64,000 nucleotides of DNA, taken from assembly GCA_025766275.1 (NCBI GenBank), contig JAFKAC010000047.1:372001-436000 (forward strand), in the 5' to 3' direction. Below the pieces are notes generated by a model. That model ran no database searches and had not been told where the DNA came from. It saw only the letters and a list, made by a program, of their open reading frames with translations. The position numbers and the translations under genes are program-made. This stretch comes from Lactarius indigo (taxonomy: Eukaryota > Basidiomycota > Agaricomycetes > Russulales > Russulaceae). Below are positions 21,605 through 32,600 of the stretch, in pieces (within the stretch, counting starts at the first letter, position 1; each line of letters opens with the position of its first letter).

Positions 21605-24068
21605 ATGGCCCCTTTACCGTGGAAAGCGTCCTGGAGGCGCGCAAAAAATATTGTCATTCCTTCAGATTATAGCGGTGTTGATGTGGGCTCAGGTGCGGGA
21701 TCCTACAAACGCTACTCTGAACAGACAGATTCATTGGTTTTCTTCTCGCAGAGCACGGCAATTCGCAGGGCGAACATGCCAAGTCCAACCCCAGCTCGGA
21801 AGGCATAGTGTCTTCTACGGAACTCGCCACCTCAACAAGACGTAGAGCGTCTTCACTTGAATCTGACCATGGTACGTGGTTTCTACCGCACTTCATTTCC
21901 GTGGGTTCATTCCATCACGCGACATTGGCCAGTGCACACCTCTACGCCTGTTCCGAGTCCTCCTCCGGCCAGCACCCCACCGCTTTCAACTACTGGTACT
22001 AGATTTCCCCCTACCATTTCAAGCGATTGTAAGTCAGAAAATCGTGTCATTGAATGACTCACTGAGACTGTCACCAGCACTGCCTTCTCCTTCTCCACGT
22101 CTTCATTTCGCGAGCGAGCCAGTGATCACGACATCGAGCCCGGAACATACTACTCGTGTCCCTACAAGGTTCGTTTTGGTCGTCCCTACGATGTTGAGCG
22201 AACTACTCACTTGACTGCAGCTCGTCGTCGTCGTTGTCGAGACTGCCTCCAACACAAAAGGCAGAACCTTCGGTACATTCAGACGTCGTCCTCTCCTCAC
22301 CTTCGAACCCTAAGGACGTTCCTCCAATTCTCACCTCTTCAAGTAGCATCTCGTCATCTACTCTCTCTAGCAAGAGCTTCACCACCGACATATCGCATCT
22401 AACCACCACATCACTCTCTAGCGACTGCCTGTGGCCCACTAAATGTCAGCTCGCCGCGAACGAGGCGACTTTGACGAACGTGCCATCCGCGACGATAACG
22501 CATGGTCATCTTCCGCTGTCTACTTCTGCCAGTTCGCTTTTCGCGCAGGACTATAACACCAAGGCGTACAACAGTATATCACTGAACACGCCAAGTCCTC
22601 AACCATCACTCTCACTTGATGGCATTCCAAGGCTCTCTTCGACTTCGAATACAATCACGAGCACGAGCACGAGCCCGACCTTGACACTGCCCCCGGGGCA
22701 GACTCCTACCTCGGTTCTTCCATTAACCGATGGCGGAAAAAACACCAACGGCCAGCCAGTGAAAACAACCACCTCGTTGTCGAGCAGTCTACTCGTTGTG
22801 TCGACTCCTCCTGGCAGCAAGACCACTTCTGTGACCACCTTTGTGCTATCTACTTCCGTTACCAGCTCTTCTGTTTTAAAAACCAAAACCACGGATAGCA
22901 TAGTCACCACCGACCACCCAGCTGGCGCGGTGCACACTCTGATCCCCTCTGACATTCCGCAGAAGAACCAATCGAAGCCGGAGCCACCTCGGCCAAGTTC
23001 TAGTGACTCACTGCCTCCTGACTCGACGTCTTTTCCTGGGGAGGTAGGCAGAATTGCTATATCTACCGCATCCTCTCCCTCTCTCTCCACCACCTCCTTT
23101 ATTACCTCTACAACCACAACCACTATCCCTTCCCTCACAAGTGTCGATGGCGTCCGTTCAGCGCCTTTCTCCAAGTGCGTCGTGTCTCCAAACTTTCTTT
23201 TTTTTTTTTTTCCGGCACGTCTGATCCAGCCCATTTAGTCCCAACCAGTTTGCTGTCATTGATGATGTCCCGAGCACGACGGACTTCTCTACTCCGACCG
23301 CGTTCAGCCAGGATGTCACTGCTTCTTTCACGACGACTACAGCGGTTGTTACTTTCTCTCCCATCCAGATATCGGGCACGCCAACCTCCATACCCGTGAC
23401 ACAGACAGTCCAGACAGTTCTGCCCACTGTTTTTTCAGGTGTCCCTGCTACCGGCAACAAAAAGTAGCGACTCGTCACTATCTCGTACAGTAATGTGCTC
23501 ACCCTGCTTTTTTTTTTTTAAGGTCTGTCCCCGTCGCGGCTATAGTCGCACCTGTCTCAGTAGCCGTCATCCTCGTCCTCCTAATCGTCGGTTTCGTGCT
23601 CCACCGGAGCCGGCAGAGAGCCAATCGCGTCTCCCAGCCTGCATTCGACTTCTCACCACCGGCACCGGCACCGGCGATCGAGCCGGCCCGGCAGCTGCCA
23701 CTCAAAGAAGAAGCGACCGTACTCCCGCCTATCCCGACCATGGGTGGCTGGGGCGAGGCATTTACGCCTGCGCAGGACCCGTTCGCGGACCCGGACTCTA
23801 TGCTACCCAACGCAACGCATCTACCCGACGAGCCGTCCCGCACGGGGGTTCCGGCTCCGCTCGATCCATTCATCGACCCGCCGGCACTCGTGTCGACTCC
23901 CCCTGATGGTCATGGGCCCAGCAGGCTCAGCAAGGGTAGCACGTACGATGAGTCTGTCGCGCGTGCTTCAATCTCTTCCAGTCATGTACGTTCGCGCCTT
24001 CGCTCGCCGTGGCATGACATTTTGATTTTTTAATTTTTTTTTTTTCGCAGGTAGGGTATGCCATGTGA
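21605..24068 (+). CDS. Ser/Thr-rich single-pass membrane protein
   Basis: Probable cell-surface protein of unknown function. Eight exons fit one frame: 21605-21692, 21752-21871, 21933-22028, 22078-22168, 22221-23174, 23239-23463, 23523-23985, 24051-24068; 684 aa. Residues about 40-525 are a Ser/Thr/Pro-rich stalk, likely heavily O-glycosylated. One transmembrane helix follows (VAVILVLLIVGFVL, about residues 527-552), then basic residues (HRSRQR) and a cytoplasmic Pro-rich tail of about 130 aa with repeated DPF motifs. The layout resembles fungal mucin-like sensors, but I see no conserved extracellular domain and claim no function. The 5' end is uncertain: with the chosen ATG there is no signal peptide, and a frame at 21651 that would give one does not splice into the rest. 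Confidence 0.7.
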
Positions 24069-25430
24069 GTGAGGTTGCAATGGTGGGAAGGAGAGATATT
24101 TCCGGAGGACGTGCTTCTTCTATTAAGCGATCTGAGTCTGAGATATGTATATCGTTTCCAAGGTCGATCGACGCTTGCTTCTTGTCGGTTCCATTTTGTT
24201 TATTTCGTTCGGCTCGCTGACTCGGTAGCCCTAGCAGTGGCCCGAGGATACTACTGACATGAGTCGTTATCACCGCTCACTCGAGCCACTTTTAGTTCTG
24301 CCGTAGTGATCTCCGGCTACCAGATATAGATTGTTATACAGGTTGTGGGACCGCGCGTGATAAAGTGATCCCGAACAGAAGAAGTTGTTTGATGAAGTTT
24401 GATGACGCCACTGCAGTTCGTGAAGGAAGGACTTCGCGTCAAGCTCCACTTCGTTCAAGGATGGTGCGGCGAAACCCCAACCAACCAGTTGTGCAGAGTC
24501 CTGAGATCCTCTTGCGGTGTCCATTACTAGACTAGTAGAGGAAATTGAAGCATTCTTGGTCGTCATGCGATATGGGGGAGTTTCCATGTGGCGCATCAAC
24601 TTCTGTGGTCGACTCGGACTACAATTAGTAGACAGACTCCCCGGGTCAGTGTGGGATCATCCCCGAAAAACTAAATAATATGCTTGCAGATGCGATCTAC
24701 TAGTATTACCACACACACTCGACGGGAATCATTGGGTGCCACCGTGCCACAGATTCGACTCGAACTCCTCTACTGGTGTCGCTGTTTCAACCTCTCAACC
24801 TGTCCCAGCTGAGATCGACTTGATGGCGTCACAACAGCCCGGGTGTTTGGTTAGTGCCCATCGTTGTTGATCTCTCTTGCAGTCCTCTCGCTACTCCACA
24901 TGCCGGCGCCCAGCCACCAGCAATGGTAGAGAGCTCAGGCTTGTACTCCAGTCATACTGGGCGCCCACCTACTAGTAGCACGAACACGATTGATTTGAAG
25001 TTGATCTTCCTATCGCTGGCAGCACTGGCATATGCTAACAATGGCCAGGTGTCCTATCATTGGGTTCCCCATTCAAGTTCGCTTGACTCTTTGGGGCATC
25101 ACCGGCTGCTCTACCTTTGTACCTCATCACCTTTAGATTATTTTTTAATTTTCTGTTCGCACCAAAGGGACAAAGACAAAACGAGCGACGTTAGTTATTG
25201 GTATTCTAATCGAGCTAAATTACGATTCCGTTGTTTCACGGACGAATGGTACCAAAGATAAGAAACAATTAAGAAAAAACCCAGGGTATTCTGACGTCGA
25301 GTTTGTCCAACAGAGACGTGAGCTGGGGAGGCTCACGTATTCGCAAACCCGTTGGTTCGGTGCCTCTGCTCAGGAGATCAGCGACGTCAACTCCAGTATC
25401 ACGGGGCATTAGACCATCCACTTACTATGA
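24069..25430. other. Intergenic, no supported gene
   Basis: Only short frames without domain signal on either strand. It is the 3' flank of both converging genes. A poly-T/A-rich patch lies near 25140-25290. Confidence 0.45.
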
Positions 25431-26047
25431 TCAGGAACGTGCGGCGGGTTCTGGGACTGGGACCGAGGGGACTGGAACTGGGAGAGATGGGACTGGAACT
25501 GGGACCGAGGGGACTGGAACCGGAAGCGATGGAACTGGGATCGGGAGAGACGGGACTGGGACTGGGAGAGATGGGACTGGGACAGGAAATGACGGGACTG
25601 GGACTGGGACTGACGGGACAGGGACAGGGAGCGACGGGACAGGGACAGGGAGCGATGGAACTGGTACCGGGAGAGATGGGTCCGGGACTGGGAGAGATGG
25701 GACTGGGACCGGGAGTGAGGGGACTGGGACAGGAAGCGATGGAACTGGGACAGGAAGCGATGGAACTGGGACTGGGAGTGATGGGACTGGGACAGGGAGC
25801 GATGGGACTGGGACTGGGATCGACGGGACAGGGATCGATGGAATAGGGGATAGGTGCTCGGCTGGGAGTACAGGACACAGACCAACAGGGTCACAGAAAT
25901 CATCACCAAGGAGATTAAATCAATCAGGTTTGCAAAAAGTACGCATTGGCTCAAACAGAACGCACCATCATTTCCCCGTCGCTGGGCCACTGGAACAGCA
26001 AGGGCAAAAGCAACAAGAGAAAGTGCAAGGGTGATTCTTGTGAACAT
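25431..26047 (-). CDS. Small secreted protein of tandem SLPVPVP heptads
   Basis: Exons 26047-25966 and 25861-25431 join to 170 aa. The N-terminus ([17 protein letters not shown]) is a clear signal peptide, followed by PVAQRRGND with a possible Kex2-like dibasic site. The intron has a strong GTGCGT donor and a CCCAG acceptor. Splicing places the repeat in the frame that reads (S-L/I/V/F-P-V-P-V-P) about 17 times with few substitutions, ending EPAARS and a stop. There are no cysteines in the mature part. A TATA box lies 80 nt upstream. This composition suggests an extended, elastic or polyproline-like wall or secreted protein, but that is inference; I recognise no family. Other frames through the repeat are also open, so the splice choice is what decides the product. 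Confidence 0.65.
25443..25845. repeat. 21-bp coding minisatellite
   Basis: About 17-19 tandem copies of a degenerate 21-bp unit, plus-strand consensus gggactgggactgggagagat, with point variants and few indels. The unit length is a multiple of three and it contains no stops in most frames, so five or more of the six frames stay open across it. Confidence 0.9.
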
Positions 26048-26126
26048 CGTTGTCTTCGCAATTGGATGAACTGGTGGCGAAGTCGAGGTTGGGGATGATG
26101 ATGACAAGATTGGAGAACATGTAGCT

Positions 26127-26134
26127 TATTTATA
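26127..26134 (-). promoter_or_regulatory. TATA box of the heptad-repeat gene
   Basis: TATAAATA on the minus strand, 80 nt upstream of the ATG at 26047. The spacing fits a TATA element with a short leader. Confidence 0.6.
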
Positions 26135-26801
26135 CCCAAGGTCGCATGAATCTTCCCTACCAAGAGTGAATGCGTTTTCAACTTCAAACAGCACCCAGTG
26201 GCTCGGCGCACGAATACACAGTCATGTCCCGGATTGCTGGCACCTTAGCCGAACACAAGATGTTGTGTCGTCTTCCAAGAGTGGCGTAACGAAGCGTTGT
26301 CACCTGTGATCGTACTCGAGAAACCAAGAACGGTGTAGCATTTTCATATATCTCTGTTTTTGGATACAGTCCGTGGATGGTAGCGACGTCAAGCTTCAAG
26401 AGCGACGTGGTCGGTTGCGCTAACTTGAGGTCATGAACGATACTCCAATGGCATTAAGTTGCAGTGCACCGGGGTAACGGCCATTAATATGACGAAGCCA
26501 GTCAGCGCATGAGCAATGTGATTAGCCATTGCCCATGGGTGCATGAATTAGTGGGGTTTCTGGCCTGATTACTAGTAGAAGCGCAGATCCTCGATACTGT
26601 ATTTGACTTATTGCGGTTTTCATAACACTTGCCGATTTTTACAACACTACACATACAGGCGGGGATTGAATGGGCATCTCGGTGATCATGCCGAGTTTCT
26701 TTCCCACAAAAAATAATCATAGTAATTACAGTAATAAATGAAATTATATATCCTATCATACTTGTTGGTTTTGGAAACCATTAAAAAAACCGATATTTGG
26801 T
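26135..26801. other. Intergenic, no supported gene
   Basis: Short frames only. An A/T-rich patch lies at about 26700-26790. It is the 3' flank of the zinc-finger-like candidate on the minus strand. Confidence 0.45.
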
Positions 26802-27903
26802 CTAGTAGGGACTCAGTCTAGTGCGAGCCATGTCAATTCTGATGGGGATGGGATAGGGAAAAAAAGACTTTGTCAACATTCTGTGACATGCGCTGCCTTT
26901 TGAGGTCGCAATGGGTAGTCTGCAGAGACGGACGAGCAGAGGGAGGTTGTTCTTCAGTGCAGACCCTAGAAAGAAACGTTGAGAACCTAGAAAACAAGGA
27001 ATAAAGGTTCTACTTACGGTGGCCGCAATGAGGGCAAATGTTTTTTTCCCTGACAGGACCCATGCCACTTTGTGTGGCTGGTACAGCACAGACGGGGTCC
27101 GCTGAATATGGTGGGGGAGGGCCTTGAAAGGGGCCGGAGAGAATGTGGGGAGATATTCCAACGGGTGGTCGATAGGGCCCATCGTCAGACTGATTGACCA
27201 TGTAAACATCTGTGAAAAAGGCCGGGGAGAGCTGGTGTCCGAAAGAGTCGAAGTCGAGTAACGCGGACAGATCGGAGAACATGCCGTGCTTGGGATCGAC
27301 AGCATTGAACTGAGAGACGAAGTTGTCGAAGGGCAGTGCTGGATAGCTGGGGGTAGAATCGGTCATGAAAGAGCACTCCAATATGGCAAGGCCGCTGCAC
27401 AAAGAGACATGAGTTGGAGGTCAAGTTTGCGGTGGGTCTGAGGTAGCTTACTTGTTTGATGTAGGCCGTTCGTTGTATGCGGTGTCTCACTTGTGGCTTT
27501 GCGTTACGACTCTGCTCAGGACAGTCAGCGGAGGTGGTTGTTGACGGGGCGGTAGCATCAAAAGACATAGAGTTGACGGACAGCTGCAGTTGTGCAGCGT
27601 ATTGCCGTGGTGGCTGTGTGGCGGTGAAAGCCTGCCATTGAGGTCGGTATGTTGTAGCGCTACAAAGAGTGAAAATCATGTTTTTTCTCTGGTGAAGGGG
27701 CTCACACGCCGGATGGTAATGTCCTGGCAGGTCTGTAGTGAGGGAGAAACAGACATGTTGTGAGGTTGTAAGAAAGACGTTGACTTGGTTGCCTTCGATG
27801 TATGGGTGGACTCAAGAATGACTGATACTGATCCAGTGGCAATATCGTTGATTTCTGAGTCACGCAGCCCATGCAAGGACATCGATAAAGCCAACTCCTT
27901 CAT
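26802..27903 (-). CDS. Hypothetical protein, weak zinc-finger-like candidate
   Basis: A four-exon model (27903-27706, 27631-27452, 27375-27018, 26965-26802) keeps one frame for 299 aa. The product begins MKELALSMSLHG, has a basic segment (KPQVRHRIQRTAYIK) near residue 120, a Pro/aromatic-rich middle (FDNFVSQFNAVDPK, GPPPPYS), and a CPHCGHR pair of cysteines before the last exon, which could be half of a degenerate C2H2 finger. The acceptor of exon 3 (ttggag) is weak, and the second half of a finger is not obvious. It may be a small transcription-factor-like gene or chance open frames. No function is claimed. Confidence 0.3.
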
Positions 27904-29689
27904 GTTATTGGAGTTGGCAGACCATTGTTGGAGGGATTGGAAGGGACAACAGAAGGACCCTCAGGGACGCTGACTTGCTAGTTTCGCTAGTTGCACAATG
28001 CCAAACTAGCAACGCAGATAACTATTCAATAACCCTATTCTTCCAAGACACCTATTCAATAACCCCCAATTATGTACGATAGCTCAATTTCTCGAGAATT
28101 TCCCACTCTACTGAACTATGAACCCCGCTCTTGAGTTTGGATGTCCGGCTGTGTGCTAATAAATGAATCGGCAACTGTTATGAAAACTGCAATAACGGCA
28201 CAATAATGGACTTGAACCTTTATAGGGGAAGGGGACCGGTCTTGTATTAATACTGTCCCGGAATAAAACCGATCCAAAAAAAAAAAAAAATGATGGACTT
28301 GAAGTACTACAATACAGTACAGTACAGTAGGTTCTAGTAGTGTGCTCGCTATGAGTGAGGACTGCGTGCCAATTGTCCTGACAGGGACATGCTCCATTTA
28401 CTGCGTCGCGGCTGCGATACTGTGTCACACCAAATGCCGCATCAGTATCACACCATCTTTTCCTACGAAGCGGAAAAAATGCGACGAGTGCAAAAACCCA
28501 CTGCTAATTAAATTAGATTGACTATAGTCTCACTCCGCTCTCGTGGTAGTCCCGGGAAACTATATTCCGGGGACCCGTTGCAAGTGTCCAGCAAACCGGG
28601 ATGGCAATATACGGACCTTCGCATCCAACTCTTGCCGCTCAAGCTCAATATAGTTAGTTCTAGGTGTAGCAAACTCATTTCTATTTGCGGAAGTAAGAGC
28701 GATAAACGGGGCACTTCTGTAATTCAGTAGACTGCGCTAGGCTGAGGGCGAGGACGTTAGTAACAGCGGAGTAGCAAGTCTCATACTCTAAACTGCATCT
28801 TGCGAGTAGCGAAGAATGGTGTGAAGGTTTCGGTCTGCACAGAAACTGACACGTAATGACGTCCAAATCGAAGTACTGTAAAAGTTGATTCGACGTTTAG
28901 TGTATGAAGAATGAAGGATCCGAATGCACTCACAGCGGTCAGGCACTTGGAACCATAGGGCATCGGGTCAGTACAAATGAAGAAAAAGATATCTGATGCC
29001 TGAGGCTCTGCCAGTAAATCGGGGAGCTTAGGCCACTACAAACTGTCGAAAAAATTTGGTTCCCCACTCAGGCTGCCACTGTCTATAATACTGAGCTGGA
29101 CGAATACGTACTACATTCAAGTTTTTCAATACCCATACCCCAATTTGGGGCCTGTGGATATGTAGTGACTGCAAACCTGTCCTCCTTCCTTGCACGTTGC
29201 AAACTTTCTGGCACCACATTACTAGTAGTGCCAGTCGGCGAAAGGTTAACTCTTTTTCCCCGAAGCGGATTTAAATCTTGAGTTAAATAGCGTACTCTTT
29301 GCGAGGTCGACATATAATTTTGCTAGATATAAGACGTTATCCTATCTGAAAGAAGGAAATACACACCATCCATCGCAATGTTGTTCCGGTCGCTAATCTG
29401 AGGTCACAGTCATCGACCGCAAATCGTGGGAAAGTCGTGGAAAGTCGCGACTTTTACCTGAGGTACCCGGCCCGGGCAGCTGCATGTATTTTCTTCTAGC
29501 ACATGAGTTACTTTACAGTACGGACCAGAAATTTCGTTTTGTGGACCTTGAGCTTTCCTCGTAGGGTCTCGGAGCTCTGATGAATGAAACAAACTTCAAG
29601 GCCATCATACAGTACCACATAAATAAATCCCGAGACTCGACATCAAGAATATACAAGATTTCGTTGTTTTACCCCCTCTTACAACTCGA
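27904..29689. other. Intergenic, no supported gene
   Basis: Contains a direct repeat of a cctattcaataacccc-type motif at about 28024-28070, a poly-A run at about 28276-28290, and scattered short frames. Its right end is the 3' flank of giant-gene copy B. Confidence 0.45.
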
Positions 29690-32600
29690 CTACAGGTCGC
29701 TTCCCAATGGGCGAGCATTCAAAACACGACCTAGATCTGTCCCACCGTATCCCATACCCTTCCTCCTCAGCCCCGTCAATTTCTTGAACGTCGCTATTGC
29801 ACTGGTGGTAAAAGGCGACTCTTCCCCGGTTCGGTGCGCCGGGAGCACAAACCCGTCAACCTCGATCTGCGCCGCCCCGGGATGTGCCATGTGTAGCCCA
29901 AGCAAAACGCATACCCTCTCGTACTCCTCTCTATTGTCGAAGTAGAGTTGCCCTGCGAATAGGTTCAATAAAGTTCGGACGTGCGCAGGGGCAGTCCAAG
30001 TTTCTGCCACCGACTCCGGGATCGAATAGAAAGCCAAATCAGAGAAGGAACGCATCGAGGCAGCAACCCGTGGAGCATAAATGTGTAGCTGGACCTCCTT
30101 GCTCTTTCGAATGATAGGAAGCAGCTCATTCGCTTCATAAGGGCTGATGACTATGACGGTGCTGTACTTCCCTGAACCACTAGATAGGATCCAGTTGACT
30201 GGGCGGAGGTAGTCTGTCAGGTTAGCGCCCACAGAATTTGTGGTGGTGGTGACGAAACCTGCTGTCGCGAATGGAGAAGGAGACCATGCTGCCGCCAGAC
30301 CTAGTTCCTTGTCCACGCCAGTTGGAACGAATAGCGAATATATGTAGTTCGACGGGCTGGGGACTTTACCCGTTTTCACAAAGGTGCGGATGTCCTCGTG
30401 GACGATGTCTTGCGCCGGTCTGACCTTCACAGGTTGCTGTACTTGACGCTCCGTCTCCATCTCATGATTCACTTCGCGCTCCTGTTCCTCTGCTACCCTA
30501 ACGTCGATCGATTTAATCACTGAAAGTTGTTCTATGCGTTCGCGCAGGGCCGGAATTTCTTTGATCGCGATAAATGCGCCGGCTCCTCCTGCTCGTAAGA
30601 TGGGGTCGTATGTTTGTTCCAAAGTCCGCGATTCGGGTTGCATCCAGGCATCTCTCAGGGCGCCTTTGTTCCCAGTTGAACTGTACTGTTTGTATGCCGC
30701 AAAACGCTTATGGTGATCGAGTCCTTGCTGTGCCCAATGTGGGAGGTGGCGACGTATGTCTTCGCAGGTCTCGTGCATGGCCCAGCGGAGAACGTCTAGT
30801 ACTCGGATGTGGCTCCCAGAACTTCCAGAAGCCTCTCCACTAGGAATAAGGCCGCGGATGCAGCGATCGACCTCTGCAGGTGCAAAGAACATCACCGAGT
30901 GTCCTTTCCCAAGCTGCCGCATCCGCATACACCCTGTGCCTTATTCAGTGGTTGGCCCCTTCGGATACCCGAAACACTGACCTTGCACTAGTCTGTCCTT
31001 AGTCACCTTCGGCCCGAGCGTGACGGCCGCGCGAGTTCCCGGAGGAAGCTTCAAGTCGGTTCCTCGGGTGTGTGCGTCGTCAAGATATACTACGCATCTC
31101 TCTAGCTGCCTGTTATAAGGAGACGAAGAAAATGGTTCGAGTGATCCACTCTGGGTGAGCACTGTGAGGTGATCCGAGTCATTGAAGAAGACTGCCGCCA
31201 GGATATCGGGCCGAAGGGAGAGCCAATGTCGGGCCAGGTCCTCGTTCTGAAGTTCCAGCATCTGCGCCCCTACATCTAGTAATACTCTGATTTCGGGTTC
31301 TTTCTTGACAAGTCGTTGCAAGAAAGCCGCCGCGGACTCCTGTTCTCCGTTACTACCTCCGATACACTCGTAGAAGTCGTTTTCTGGCTGAAGGAGGTAC
31401 TGCAAAACGAGAGCATTGGTTCTGAGCTCAGAGACTGGGTCCTCCTGGGTTATTGACGTAGGTAAGAGGTAACGGTTGTCATTTGTGCCGCTGAAGCCTG
31501 TCGTGATGTTTTCTTTGTCTTCGACAAGGTCCCAGGCAGAGGTAGGGAGTTTAGATGGAAATTCCCCCGCGGATCGAGGAAAAACGACACGGGACAGATA
31601 GAAATCCACCACTCTCGTGTTTCTCAAGAACAATGGCACAAGCAATTCGTTAACCACGGTGTCGTCCTTGATATTTACACCATTGAGTTGCCGTAGCGTA
31701 GCGGGAAGGTCTTCCTCAGACGCTACCCACTGATGGTATTCTTTGTCAGGATCGTCGAGCTTGGCTAGTAAATCGAAGCACTGGAGCATTTGATCCTTCG
31801 ATAGCCCCCCGTAGTAATAGCTGAGACACGTTAGGGCAATCGCTACGTCCGGGTGACCGAATTCCGCTCTCAAGCTCGGCACGTCCTAGATAGAACGTAA
31901 GTGCCCCTTCACCAGAAAGTAGATCACGTGCAAGCTTACCTTAGCGCGGTAGGGCACGGCAAGCAAGGTCCGGCTCGGGTCAAGCCCGTAATCGACCCTC
32001 CAACGTCGTTGTTCGAGAACATAGCCGAGGATCCCTTCGCCATCCATCAAGAGCCCGCGGAGCAAGAGAATCCCAGACCACAGGCTACTTCCTGCGCAAC
32101 GCGAAAAGATCATCTCTCGATCTTCGTCTGTGACGTGTTTACTGATTACAAAGCGGCGGATGGCCTCTCGAATAGGTGGCGAGAGAACAGCTAGTGGAAG
32201 AGTGGACAGTGCACCTCCGAGGGCGTCGTCGACGATGAGTGACGATATCTGCTGAGAAATCGTACGATCGAGGATCCGGACAGTCGGGAATCCTCTCCGC
32301 GTCTGGTTGAACTCCAACAACTTCGGGTACTTGGAACGTAGTCGCATGGCGTGCACTTTTAGTCGGCTGAGTACTTCTTGAGTCGTAAGCCATCGATTGG
32401 GGTGGTCGTCGACCGGCATCTGTTCCCCAGCAGTATAAACTAGCTGATAGCGCACGTGGAGGATTTCGTCGCTTTCGTCAAGCACGTCGCGCGATACCTT
32501 GGCCACCCAGTCCCCTAGGACACCCAGGTCATTAGCTATTGAGGATTTCTCGCGGTTGCTGTGTGACGTCAGGAAAAGGTTGATGCGCGTGAGTTTCTGT

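Noticed and set aside
25303..26034. 243-aa plus-strand frame with GTGTGxD repeats, collagen-like in the next frame
   Set aside because: It is the antisense reading of the minisatellite. The minus strand has a signal peptide, TATA box and good splice sites; the plus strand has none of these.
28024..28070. Short direct repeat as a CRISPR or terminal repeat
   Set aside because: Only two copies of about 16 bp, with no array and no element between them.
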